A stretch of 64,000 nucleotides of DNA from Brachypterus glaber (taxonomy: Eukaryota; Arthropoda; Insecta; Coleoptera; Kateretidae), in NCBI GenBank assembly GCA_958510825.1, contig OY294049.1, forward strand, positions 28,142,620-28,206,619. Direction: 5' to 3'. A model generated the notes under the pieces. The model saw nothing but the letters and a program-made list of their open reading frames with translations. It ran no database searches and had not been told where the DNA came from. Positions 36,501 to 64,000 of the stretch are shown piece after piece (position 1 is the stretch's first letter; the number at the start of each line of letters is the position of its first letter). The translations under genes and the position numbers were made by a program.

Positions 36501-38424
36501 TATACAGGGTGTATCAGAACTCACGTTAAAAAAATTAAATTTGTACTTATACAGCAATAAAAAGAAATTGAGCAAAATTTCAGAGGGGGGTGTATGTATG
36601 AAATTTTGAGATAACAACGTTTTGTTTCCACCAATCCCAGAAGCTGTTACAATTACCTATAATAGTGGGTAAATCGCCCAATTGGTTTCTATGGAAACAT
36701 ACCAGTAGTTAAAGGTATGCATTTTGAAAGTTTGATGAGAATGTCAAATTGAAATTTTTCATATGATGTAAACTGTTATATTACTGGAAGATTATGGATT
36801 TTTTAACTTTATTGTAATAATTTTCTAAATTTCTTAAGTGTTTTTCTTTGTTCTAATCCTACTTTTAATTTTAGGTCTTAATTTAGAACGGTTGAATACA
36901 GAAATGCTAATTATTTATAGTTTGATTTTTTGGTTTATTAAAAGATTATTGATTTAATATTAATTTATTTATTAGTATGATATTTATTTACTTAGTTTGA
37001 ACTTTTTTTAATAATTGTAACGAAATAAACTATTAAACAACACGTTTCTTAAGTGATTTATTATTTATATTTATATTTATATTTTATTAATAATAATCCT
37101 ACCTATTATATAAAAAAAACCTAAAAAAACTGATTAAACTACAATTTGGTAGATTGGTTTTCTACTTTTTAATCGTATGGATTGAGGGGCATTTTAAACA
37201 TTTGTCTGTCGATATATATTTTAAATAGTACATTTTCCATTGCAGTTTATGTGCACATGTAAAAATTTTAATTATTCAGCGGTTCTTAATTTGGACCTAA
37301 AAATAAAAATAGGATTACAACAACGAAAAAACACTTAATTTTACAAAATTATTACAATAAAGTTAAAAAATCCATAATCTTCCAGTAATATAACAGTTTA
37401 CATCTTAAAAAATATTTTTGACAAATTGTCATGTGAAAAATTTCAATTTGACATTCTCATCAAACTTTCAAAATGCATACCTTTAACTACTGGTATGTTT
37501 CCATAGAAACCAATTGGGCGATTTACCCACTATTATACAGGGTGATCCATAACTGGCATGCCAAAATTTAAGAGGTGATTCTAGATCCAAAAATATAAAA
37601 AAAGTTCCTATAAAGGTTGGTCCGGAAATGAGCCCTAAGGGATCTAGGGCCCTTTAAAATTATAATAAAAATAAGGTTTTTAATTAATAACTCGGGTACC
37701 GTTTAAGCTAGAGCGGCGAGCTTTTGCATGTATACTAGTATTAATAAGGGCAATAAGTTTATGTTAATTTATTTTTTTAATTTATCCAGAGGCGTGCCCA
37801 GACGGACAAAATATATGAGGCTTAAAACATTTTTGCCCCAAACTTTTCTATGTGTATGTTTTTTGGATTTGTTGTAAAAAATATAGATTTCTAGAGTAAA
37901 AATACATATAAAATATCATATAGTGTAACACTGTAGGAGCAACCGTTATCAAAAATGCAATTAAGATGAAGTAACATTTTGTGCCACCAAAAACGTTACT
38001 TTTTAAAAGGCTATTACTCCTTTAATATTAAATTTAGGTGTTTTGGTGTATAATACTTTTTTGCTCAATTTTAAATGAAGAATCACCCTGCAGCATTAAA
38101 ATTTTATTGGTGCTTTTTTTTGTTCCCCATTCAATACGTCATCTTCGAAGGGCCGTAGCTCCCTTAGGGCTCATTTCCGGACCAACCTTTATAGAAACTT
38201 TTTTTCATATTTTTGGATGTAGAATCACCTCTTAAATTTCGGTACGCGAGTTCTGGAAGAGGCTGTAGGTAATTGTAATAGCTTCTGGGATTGGTGGAAA
38301 CAAAACGTTCTTATCTCAAAATTTCATACACACACCCCCCTCTGAAATTTTGCTCAATTTCTTTTTATTGCCGTATAAGTACATATGTAATTTTTTTGAC
38401 GTGAGTTCTGATACACCCTGTATA
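36501..38424. mobile_element. ACAGGGTG foldback element, interrupted in right arm
   Basis: Termini TATACAGGGTGTATCAGAAC (36501) and GTTCTGATACACCCTGTATA (to 38424) are perfect inverted repeats. Pairing continues through CACCAATCCCAGAAGC with CTTCTGGGATTGGTGG, CGCCCAATTGGTTTCTATGG with CCATAGAAACCAATTGGGCG, and CCATAATCTTCCAGTAATAT with its mirror at about 36780. Arms are about 400 bp. The right arm is split by the element at 37538-38265. Spacer about 36900-37270. No transposase. Confidence 0.92.
37538..38265. mobile_element. TA-duplicating MITE inside the foldback arm
   Basis: It sits in the right arm of the surrounding foldback, with TA on each side (37536-37537 and 38266-38267). The intact left arm reads AATTACCTATAATAGTGG across the same point, so it gives the empty site and shows one TA duplicated. 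Ends are CAGGGTGATCCATAACTGGC and, from the other side, CAGCCTCTTCCAGAACTCGC, followed by a strongly paired AAATTTAAGAGGTGATTCTA segment. 728 bp, noncoding. Relatives are at 1885-2430, 35832-36495 and, in part, 57240-57480. Confidence 0.93.
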
Positions 38425-39439
38425 TTATAATATTAAAATCCTAGTAGGAGATCTTTGTTTAGGTTTTATTTAACTGCCAAAAAGCAAAGTCTGAGCTTTG
38501 ATTTAAGATTTTTTGCTTAAAACCGCATTTTAATAAAAATACTACACGTAAAAAATACTACACCTAAAAAATACAGTTTTAAATGTTTTTTTTTTTGAAA
38601 ATTTTCGGACTTTTTGTTAGAATCTGTGCAAAAAGTACCTACTACAAGAAATATTAAATTTGATTTATGATGTTGCTAATGATGTAGGACTCTCATAAAG
38701 GACTTTTACTTTATCTTGAGAACAGGACCAGTTGTAATTTTACCACTTACTTTTCTATAGAATACTCCCGTTAGCTTATAGGATCAACCAACAAATTTCT
38801 TTGGCAATAACTAAACAGATGCTCAGGGGATGTGTGTATAGAAAACAAATGTTTGCAATAAATTTCATGCTTTTTTATGATAATAGGAATATCATTGTAA
38901 TCAAGTCCAAATAAGTTTTGCAGAAAGGAACTATGCGACAAAATAAAAACAGTAATTTTTATACAAAATTTAAATCTTATTTTTCCAAATATTCAAAATT
39001 GTTCGGTATTTCTTACAGTAACTAATTCTCAGTGTACGCCGCTGTTGGAACATAATCACCATCATCTGGTATAGATCATAGTTATGTGCAAGTACAAGAC
39101 ATATTTTGCGACAATAGCAGAAATCATGTCTGTAAATCTGTCACGATAGGTGCTTACATAGACTACACCATTCGTAGTCGATATATTGATGGTATTTTTA
39201 CCTTTATTGCGTTTGCTTGTGGACGCTGTATGAATAAATGTATTATGATACCTAAGAAGCATAACTCAAAAAAGTCATTGATTGTATCAACGAAGAAATG
39301 TAGCTAGGTACCAAACAGTCTATAGACTAGCGATCACATGCGACAATTTGGAATTCAGTCCTAAACACATAGTAATTATTCGGATCTATTGCTGTAATTG
39401 ATAGAAACTATTGAGCAGCACTGCTACTTAGAACACAGA
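38425..39439. other. AT-rich stretch without recognisable gene
   Basis: Overlapping small ORFs on both strands at 39062-39307 have no recognisable domain. Nothing else is identifiable. Confidence 0.4.
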
Positions 39440-40057
39440 AATAATTACCAAAAAATTAGCATTTAGCCTACCTGAGCTAGGTAATACAAGCGCTTTAAGT
39501 ACCTATGTATTCCTAAACGCACCTAGAATTAGTTACCGTAGTTTTTGCCTGTTTGGAACCCCAAGCAACATTTGTTATTAATTTTTTATTTATTTTATTT
39601 ATTTATTTACTAGGAGATATATTACAAACTCATGGGGAGTCCCAAATAAGCTTTAGGCTTGTGCTAGGGACTCCCCATTAATTTAAGCATACAATTTATC
39701 CAAAATGATCGAAAAAATAATTGTGCATATGACAGTTAATTTAAAATTTTCTTCCTTTTTTCTTTATTCTTCATCTTCATTTTTATATTCTTTACATTCT
39801 TAGCAGGTAATTGTACCTATTTTCTTTATTTATTAATTTTCTTCTACAGTTTACAGAAAAATTTCGATAAAAAATAAAGTTGTTCTGGTATGTTTTACTG
39901 TAACAACTTGTAATTAATAAATGTTGCCTGGGGTTCCAAATAGGCAAAAACGGTACTACGGTAATGAATTCTCAGGGTGTTTAGGAATACATAGGTACTT
40001 AAAGCGCGTGTATCACGTAGCTCAGGTAGGCTAACTGCTAATTTTTTGGTTATTATT
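39440..40057. mobile_element. Inverted-repeat element (~620 bp)
   Basis: ACCAAAAAATTAGCATTTAG and CCTACCTGAGCTAGGTAATA (39447-39486) pair with TATCACGTAGCTCAGGTAGG and CTAACTGCTAATTTTTTGGT (40011-40050). ACCTATGTATTCCTAAACG pairs with GTTTAGGAATACATAGGT, and TTTTTGCCTGTTTGGAACCC with GGGTTCCAAATAGGCAAAAA. The spacer (39580-39910) holds a separate hairpin, GGGGAGTCCC...GGGACTCCCC, at about 39634-39677. Noncoding. Confidence 0.85.
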
Positions 40058-41416
40058 TGTTATTAATTACAAGTTTTTACAGTAAAACATAATGTTGCTC
40101 TGTTATGTTTTACTACAACTTGTAAATAATAGCAAATGTTGTTATTTACTACGATAACGATTTTTTAATGCATATATGAACTATTATAATAATACTTTGA
40201 TAATTATAATTATCAAAGTATAGAAGCCAAACTTATATGAATAAGTGTTAAAATGTTGCATGGTGTTGACTGATAACTGTTTTGGTTTGGTTTTGATTTC
40301 TAAACAGTTTTATATCTGTTGGTAAATTACCAGGGCCTTTTTGACGTAAAAAAAATTGTCTACGAAATTTAAAATTATAAAACTTTTATAATAAAAATAG
40401 ATCATTAAATTAAAAAAATATTCGCCTGCAGTTTCTTACATTTTTTTTAATTTTAAATTGTAAAGCTGACCAAATACTTAAAAAATCATAAAAGTTTTAG
40501 CCTGTGGATCCTGAGCTATTGTAAAATTATATTAAATTTTAAATAATAAAATTGTTTTTCATCACCAAATTTATAAAATTTTCACTTCGCTACTAATTTT
40601 TTGCATTTTTTTGAGATTTTAAATTGTAAAGCTGACCAAAGAGTTTCAAATTCGTATTTTTTCTTGCTGTAGCTTTGTTGAATTTTTGTGATATTTTAAA
40701 AATATTATATTATAAATTAAAATTCACCATCAAATTTCTAAAAATGTGCACCTTCGGCGCTAAAGCTTACGTTTATTTTTTTATTTGATCGAAAAATATT
40801 AGCCTAAAATTAGAAAACAAAGTCGCATGCTCTAACTTAGTTGCTGTGGAGCTCATGATCATTTTTTTGTCAGGACATGAGGGGCACCACACCATCTCCC
40901 CTGTAAAAATGCCTTAGCCACGGTATGCCGCAGCTCTGGTTGGGGAAGAAGTATTTATTAGGTATTTATAATTTAACATTTTAATTTGTTTGTTTTTTAA
41001 GTAATTTTTATATTAAACATTTTTGATCAGCATTTTAGTAATTTTCATTCGGTTTTTTGACCATTATCATTAGGCTTTTGAACATTTTCATTTGGAATTT
41101 TGACCATTACCATTCGGCATTTTTACCATTAACAGTGTAAATTTGTAAATTTTACACAAACGGCTAATTGGAGCTCGCTCGCTGATTTTGCTTCTGTTTT
41201 TTTTTTGTAAAAAATCGTTTTGATTTATGCAAGGGCAGCTCGGTATAAAGAGGCATAAAGAGCTGTATATAACCTCTCCTAATTTTACACACCCCCTCCA
41301 AAAAAATTGCTTAAATCTAGCCCTGTAAATTACCTATAGGTATAGTTATAATAAATTTTGTATATAAATTATAAAATTTGTATATATTGTATAATTATAC
41401 AATATGTTGATAGAAA
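40058..41416. other. Stretch without recognisable gene, small repeats
   Basis: A four-copy tandem repeat of about 22 bp (ATT.TCATT.GG.TTTTTGACC-like) lies at 41041-41133. A direct repeat (TTTTAAATTGTAAAGCTGACCAAA) occurs at about 40452 and 40618. No gene seen. Confidence 0.5.
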
Positions 41417-42054
41417 GTGCGATCCAAAAGTATCCTCTCCCCTAACTTTTGAACTAGTTTAATATCGACTTCAAGTTTAAAACACGTAAATAAGACAACT
41501 TAAAAGTTATCTTTTGACATATTGTTGATATATTTAGCTTTTAAAATGTAGTCAGGGGGGCACAGGGGATATTTTTTTAATAGAAAGGTCATGTAATACA
41601 TTATTTTAATGTTAATACAATTCTCTTATCGACCATCTACCTAGTTTAAAAAAATTAAAACATTTTTTAACGATATTGATTTTTAATTTCAAATTATAAA
41701 AGTATATTTTACGTTTTTGCATCATAAAATAAACCATTTATTAAAAATTGTTTATTTTTTTTTAAGAAATTTTGATAATTTTTTTAATTTTTAACCCCAT
41801 CTTGAACTCTAAAAAAATGTAACCTTTAAAATGATGTATTCTACGATACCACTTTTCATTAAACAAATTCCACTTTGCCCCCTGTACAGGGGGCAGATGT
41901 CCACATTTTAAAAGTAACAAATATCAAATATATTCAAAAATATAATTTAAGTAATAAAGTTAGTTAGTTAGTTGTCTTATTTGTTCCAAATTTGAAGTCG
42001 ATATTTCCACTCTTTCAAAAGCTAAGAGAGGTGTGACTTTTGGCGCGCCCTGTA
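41417..42054. mobile_element. Foldback element, family of 50.7 kb (diverged)
   Basis: Ends GTGCGATCCAAAAGTATCCT (41417) and GTGACTTTTGGCGCGCCCTG (ending near 42052) pair as in the better-preserved copy at 50671-51400; ATATCGACTTCAAGTTT pairs with AATTTGAAGTCGATAT, and a GGGGGCA/TGCCCCC pair lies further in. It ends about 60 bp upstream of the first recognised Nox5 exon. Confidence 0.82.
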
Positions 42055-42115
42055 TAAATTTCAGCAACCTTTGTTAAATCACATGGCTACTAATTTATTT
42101 ATTTTTTAATTTCAG

Positions 42116-59330
<17,215 letters not shown>

Positions 59331-60112
59331 GTAAATATTTGAAAGGATTATTTACAACCTAAAAGATATGTTAATTTACACTAGTCCTGTCTCATTCTTA
59401 TTACCAATAGCTGTTCTAAATTTCTAAAAATTCAGTCCATATATAGTAGGGTGCCCAGTCAAAATTAAATGTTCATGTTGAATGTCAAAAACCGCCGTGC
59501 CCGGCGGTTTTTTGAGAGAGAAAACATGTTAAGCCTTTTTATTATTACTATTTAAATATAAAAACGTTAAATCAGGCGAAGGGAAATTATTTTTGAATAA
59601 TAAGGGAATATTCACAAAAAAAAAATACCATTTTCGTGAAAAAATGGATTTACCAAAGTAAAAACATTGTAAAAATTGACGTATGAAACATATTTATGCT
59701 TCAAAAAAGGTTACTTAGAAATTTTTCTCATGGTTTATTTTTTTTTAATTCATCGATAACTACCAATTAACTCCCCTTATTTATTTTTTAATAAAAAGAA
59801 CAGGATGTCCAAAAAAAAACCCAAATTCCATAAAATGTAAAAAAATCACTTTATTTCGATATATTTGACCAAAAAGTATAACATTGTGTACAAATTGCTT
59901 TGAAATATGTTTATTTTTATAACTGAGTATTGCTGATTTTTTTTTGGATTTTTAAAATTAAACGTCCTACACATTATTTAAACAAAAACTTTATATCCTC
60001 ATTTAACATATTACAAGGTATTTTGAAAACATTTTTTATTTATTTGCTTCAAAATTGATATTTTATTGCATTAATGCATTTTTTAACTTTTATTGAGATT
60101 AATTATTTTTTG
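59331..60112 (+). other. Downstream intron start, no further exon found
   Basis: AT-rich. A perfect 10-bp stem hairpin AAAACCGCC-GTGCCC-GGCGGTTTT lies at 59487-59512. AGTAGGGTGCCCAGTCAAAA at 59446 may be the left end of an element whose right end is AGGTCACCCTAATATA (61493-61508). No NADPH-binding exon (GPYG or GAGIGITP motifs) was seen here or later in the window. Confidence 0.5.
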
Positions 60113-61111
60113 GACACCCTCAATATTGGGACCCTTGTTGTTCTTAATTTACATTAACGATTTTGCTAAGTATCTTCCTAATGCCGAGTGTATTCATTTT
60201 GCAGATGATACTACTCTAACGGTAAAAGATAAGTTTCTCAATAATGTAATAGGTTTGGGTGCTGCGGCACAGTCGACTGCTGCTGACTGGTTTTCTAGCA
60301 ACGGCCTATCATTAAACGAGTCAAAAACGGAGCGTATGTTGTTTACGTTGAGACAGACAGACGGATTTCAGAGTGCGTCAAGTGTGAGGTTTTTAGGCTT
60401 ACTTTTAGACCCAGTTCTAACCTGGAAGCCTCACGCTGATATGGTGGCAACAAAACTGTCAAGACAATTTTTTTGTCTTAGAAGTTTGCAAGGCACTGTA
60501 TCCACTTTTGTACTTAGAATAGCATACTTTGTATTAATTGACTCTGCATTAAGCTACGGTGTTATCATTTGGGGGGACTGTGCTGATAGTACCAGAATTT
60601 TCCGCATTTAAAGGAGAGCTATCAGGGTCATTGCTTTAAAAATACTTACCTTGCCTTGTCTCTACATTTATCACTGTCTCCTATATGCTCATAGTGTCTA
60701 TGGTAGCTCTACAATGGGTGCGGATGTTCATGGCTACAACACTCACTCCAGAAATGACATACGTATAAATTTTTATAGATTAAAAAAATCGCAAAATGGT
60801 CTAAACTTTTACTGTTTTAAATTTTTTAATAAGCTACCCACCCGCGTATTCTTCCAAGAAATTGTTTTAAACAGCGCATTAAATTTTTTTTATTAGCCAA
60901 GACATTCTACTCTAAATCTGAGTATTTGGAGTTTGATTTTAGAAATTTTTAAATTTCTAGGATACGAGTTTGTTCTTGTATGTAACTTTGTTTTAACTGT
61001 ATGTTAAATCCGTATGTTTTATATTTATTTAAATTTTACTACTATTTGTGACCTGTGTAAATGCTATATGTGTAATGCACCAAATAAATCTATCTATCTA
61101 TCTATCTATCT
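60113..61111 (+). mobile_element. 5'-truncated non-LTR element with (ATCT)n tail
   Basis: A + strand fragment that begins inside the RT domain (SILGPLLFLIYIND at about 60117) and ends with a short 3' UTR, AATAAATC and ATCTATCTATCTATCTATCT (61088-61111), a tetranucleotide tail typical of non-LTR retroposition. 5' truncation at the RT is a common outcome of incomplete reverse transcription. A different family from the element at 6.9-8.5 kb. Confidence 0.9.
60115..60896 (+). pseudogene. Reverse transcriptase C-terminal part, one in-frame stop
   Basis: One frame across the whole segment. Motifs: SILGPLLFLIYINDF, then FADDTTLTV (catalytic DD), SSNGLSLNESKTERMLF, SSVRFLGLLLDPVLTWKPH, and DSALSYGVIIWG. 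A TAA at 60609-60611 interrupts it right before RRAIRVIALK (the usual residue there is Gln, so CAA to TAA is likely). The frame continues to a normal end at 60896 with NFYCFKFFNKLPTRV. The catalytic region is intact but the N terminus is gone. Confidence 0.92.
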
Positions 61112-61523
61112 ACTTTTTCAAAAAAATAAATATAAACCCCTGAATTCGGACATATTGAAGAATACCTTAGAAAAAAAGGGCTCTTTGGAAAAAATTCTTT
61201 TTCTAGCCTTTACCTCATGAATCAATTTTTAGCATTTTACCCCATAAAAAATCCGCTTTATTTTTGGAGAAGGGCATACAAATTGAGAATATCCCTTTAT
61301 TATCCAGAAACACTTTTTTGTTCCATAAACGTCCAATATTAAAACTTTTATATCCTTAAAAAAATAAACCTTTATATGATTTTCTATTTTAAAAACCACC
61401 TATAAATATTTTTTTAAAAATCTAAAAAAAATCAGGGTTGTTTTTTCATCTAAAAGGACATTTTTGAAGGGGTGAGACCCAAACAATTCCGTAGGTCACC
61501 CTAATATAGAGGTAACCCTTTTG
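61112..61523. other. AT-rich stretch before gap
   Basis: No gene. AAGGGGTGAGACCCAAACAA at about 61469 resembles AAGGGGTGAGACATCCAAAT near 27880, so it is probably a dispersed repeat. Confidence 0.4.
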
Positions 61524-61723
61524 NNNNNNNNNNNNNNNNNNNNNNNNNNNNNNNNNNNNNNNNNNNNNNNNNNNNNNNNNNNNNNNNNNNNNNNNNNNNN
61601 NNNNNNNNNNNNNNNNNNNNNNNNNNNNNNNNNNNNNNNNNNNNNNNNNNNNNNNNNNNNNNNNNNNNNNNNNNNNNNNNNNNNNNNNNNNNNNNNNNNN
61701 NNNNNNNNNNNNNNNNNNNNNNN
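61524..61723. other. Assembly gap (200 N)
   Basis: Exactly 200 N, a placeholder length. It is flanked on the right by a retrotransposon fragment, so a repeat probably caused the break. Confidence 0.99.
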
Positions 61724-61862
61724 GGGGTTATTAGGAATGTTTGGTGGAGGAAGACCACCTATAACATTTTTTGAGACCAGTGATTTTACCGACTCAATAA
61801 AGTACTTATTTATTGAGTCGGCAGTCTCACTGGAATTTAAAGGTACATCAGAAGGATTCATA
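61724..61862 (-). pseudogene. Possible non-LTR polyprotein fragment
   Basis: A minus-strand frame from 61861 toward the gap reads MNPSDVPLNSSETADSINKY, then FIESVKSLVSKNVIGGLPPP. This resembles the endonuclease-RT linker region (NF...ADSFNKYFVES) of non-LTR elements. It is cut by the gap. Family not determined. Confidence 0.5.
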
Positions 61863-61939
61863 AAGATGGGTTGGGTTGATTTTTAGATTACTCTCCAAAA
61901 AAAAAGTTATTTCAAAAGAAAGTCGAATTTATCATTTGT

Positions 61940-63127
61940 CACCATTTTTGAATAAAGGCCTTATTAGTATGGATGGAATAATTCATCACAGATGAACTTG
62001 GAAACTAAAAATCCTATAATTTTGGACAATAAACACAAATTTACGAGATTACTGATAGAAAATTATCATATAAAGAACAAACATGCTGTTCGAGTTAATA
62101 TTTAATGAACTTAGACAACGTTTTTTGGATTATACATGATAGATCGATTATAAAAACAGTCATAAACGAATGTGTCTTTTGTAAAATTAGAAAGTCTAAA
62201 CCATTAGTACCCAGAAATGTGTCAATTACCAAGTGAAAGACTAGAAAGACCTCCAAGAGTTTTCTTCTATACTGCAATTGACTATTTTGGACCAATGAAA
62301 GTAGAGGTAGGAAGGAAAAGAGAAAAAAATATGGAGTTCTCTTAACATGCTTATCAGTGAGATCTGTACATGTAGAAATTGCAGATTCATTGAATACTAA
62401 TTCGGCGATGTTAGCAATTAGAAGGCAAGAAGAGGCCAACCATCAATAATTTGGAGCGATAATGGAACAAATCTAACAGCAGCAAATAAAGAAATCAATA
62501 AAGTTTAAATAAAATAGATTCAGATCTAATAGAAAGGAAATTACTAGCAGAAGAAATTCAGTAGAAATTTATACCTCCAGCGAGCCCTCATATGGGAGGA
62601 GCATGGGTAAGATTAGTCAGAAGTATTAAACTAACTTTAAGAGTAATTTTGTAAGAAAGATACCCAAAATTTGAAGTTTTAGGGACAGTGATGTTGGAAG
62701 CTGAACATATAGTAAATAGTAGATCTCTAACACAAATGTCAACAGACGGTATTAAAGACACCTAATAATTTTTTAATTGATTCTTCTAGCATTGTTAAAT
62801 CTATCGGAATATTTAGAGAAATGGAGATTTTCTTAATTTTTATCTGAACATTTTTGGAGTAGGTGGATAAAAGAATATTTACCAACTCTTCTGAATAGAT
62901 CGAAATGGCTAAGTCAAAATAATAATTTGGAAGAAGGAAATGTAGTGATAGTAATGGAAAATCACTTACCGAGAAACAATTGGCCAATAGGAAAAATAGA
63001 AAGAGTTTATCCCGGAAAAGACAACAAAGTAAGAGACGTAGATGTAAAAACAAAAACTGGAACTTATAGAAGACCTGTAACGAAAATATGTCCAGTTAAT
63101 TTTTTAGAAATGGGTGAAGATACTAAA
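61940..63127 (+). pseudogene. BEL/Pao-type integrase region, decayed
   Basis: Several + strand frames in the order of a BEL/Pao polyprotein C terminus: RQRFWIIHDRSIIKTVINEC then VFCKIRKSKPLVP (zinc-binding H2C2-like region, about 62090-62205), IDYFGPMKVEVGRKREKKYG and CLSVRSVHVEIADSLNT (integrase core, first D, about 62275-62400), SIIWSDNGTNLTAANKEI (second D, about 62440-62500), IPPASPHMGGAWVRLVRSIK (about 62570-62630; the expected third acidic residue (GGxWERLV in the usual form) is replaced by Val), then LEEGNVVIVMENHLPRNNWP and VYPGKDNKVRDVDVKTKTGT (C-terminal domain, to 63131). At least four frame changes and several stops. The copy is dead; gag, protease and RT are absent or hidden by the gap. 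Confidence 0.88.
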
Positions 63128-63660
63128 TGTTAAGAATGATTTTTTACCTTATTTATTGTATTACCTTTAATTGATTTTGTTTGTTAGTTGAGTTTACTAT
63201 ATCAATGTGATAGAATATAGAATTTTTAATGTCAAATGGTTTTTGAATAATTATATTATTTTGGAATTAATAATAGTAATTCTGAATATAATAGCATATA
63301 GTTTAGAAAATAAAATCATTTTAACAAATACATTTAAATGCTTTCTGGAATACTTAAATATGCTACTTGTTAGTTTAGCGATAGATGGCAGCACCTGTTT
63401 TTCGTTTTTAATTTTTTAAATAATAAATAGAAATCAATAAAATAACCTTTGTTTTTTGTTAATTAACAATCTTAAAACATTTATAGTCATTCAATATAAA
63501 TCAAGTAATACATTTATATATTTTTCTAATACTAGTATACATTACTTCGTTAGTTAGCGATAGATGGCAGCACCTGTTTTTCTTTTATATTTTCTTACAG
63601 CTGATGTTTACATTTTGGAATTAAGTTAATAAATAAACTATTTATTCATAGTTTTCGGTG
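63128..63660 (+). repeat. Probable 3' LTR of the BEL/Pao relic
   Basis: The integrase frame ends at TGTTAAGAATG (63128), a typical BEL LTR start. The following sequence holds a 45-bp direct repeat, TTAGCGATAGATGGCAGCAC with CTGTTTTTC, at 63373-63406 and 63551-63584. No 5' LTR is available to define the end, so the right border is a guess. Confidence 0.45.
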
Positions 63661-64000
63661 TAAAATACGAAGAAAATAAAATTATCTAAATGTATACACT
63701 TATAGATAAAGCATAATGTCAATTTTGATTATAGTAGGCACCAAAGAAATTCACCGATGTCAACAAATAATGGCTACCAAGGTACCTAAATAAAATTTTT
63801 GATTTATCTTACTTTAAAACTATTTTTGGCTATTTGTTTTATCAAGTTAGATACCTTATACTGTAATGCATATTTTTTTTATAAATAAATCACATTTGAC
63901 TAAACTCCAAAATAGTAATGTAATCTATAAAGTTGCAGGTAGTCACTGTTTATTTTTCATAAATGCTAAAAAAATATAACTTAAATTTATATGTGATGTT
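63661..64000. other. AT-rich end of window
   Basis: No gene, exon or clear repeat recognised. Confidence 0.4.

Noticed and set aside
59487..59512. Rho-independent terminator-like hairpin with T run
   Set aside because: Insect genomic context; more likely part of a transposable element end.
62095..62439. 114-residue minus-strand ORF
   Set aside because: Antisense shadow of the BEL/Pao integrase region.
59331..64000. NADPH-binding exons of Nox5 downstream
   Set aside because: Searched by eye for GPYG-, GAGIG- and terminal Cys-Gly-type motifs in the three + frames and found none; they are probably beyond the window or in the gap.

Overview
The window is AT-rich animal DNA, almost certainly from an insect with a large, repeat-filled genome. 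The evidence is one spliced gene with canonical GT-AG introns, non-LTR retrotransposon remnants, and pieces of BEL/Pao, piggyBac, hAT and pogo elements, together with many hairpin (foldback) elements whose ends read ACAGGGTG. I see no bacterial, plasmid or phage gene. A beetle is a reasonable guess, but the sequence does not prove the order. Two runs of exactly 200 N (31221-31420 and 61524-61723) are scaffold gaps of unknown true size.

The only host gene I can support is a calcium-regulated NADPH oxidase (Nox5 family) on the + strand. Eleven internal exons run from 42116 to 59330. Exons 1-6 carry the N-terminal EF-hand module, exons 7-10 the ferric-reductase membrane domain with its four haem-ligand histidines, and exons 10-11 the start of the FAD domain and a basic, Ser/Thr-rich linker. 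The start codon and the NADPH-binding half lie outside the window or were not recognised. Exon 11 has an apparent one-base frameshift, and intron 6 holds a broken duplicate of the end of exon 6.

From 1 to 42 kb I find no host gene. This part holds a (CT)n microsatellite (4.9-5.1 kb), a decayed RT element (6.9-8.5 kb), a 1.85-kb foldback (8.5-10.4 kb), a foldback whose centre holds two further hairpins (12.2-13.4 kb), a hAT-type MITE with a perfect 8-bp target duplication (15.5 kb), another foldback (20.5-21.2 kb), a 99-bp tandem repeat array (23.3-24.2 kb), a ~300-bp diverged array (25.6-28.6 kb), a segmental duplication split by a retroposon (29.8-31.1 kb), a nearly complete pogo/Tigger-like transposon with TIRs (31.4-34.6 kb), and a foldback with a TA-duplicating element inserted in one arm (36.5-38.4 kb).

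From 42 to 59 kb the oxidase introns hold an RNase H non-LTR fragment, piggyBac and MITE fragments, a tRNA-like SINE head, several foldbacks and a 0.7-kb pyrimidine minisatellite. From 59.4 to 64 kb there is another RT remnant and a decayed BEL/Pao integrase with a probable 3' LTR. The most notable general feature is the density and nesting of inverted repeats, several of them inside the Nox5 transcription unit. I did not find a clearly new biological system.
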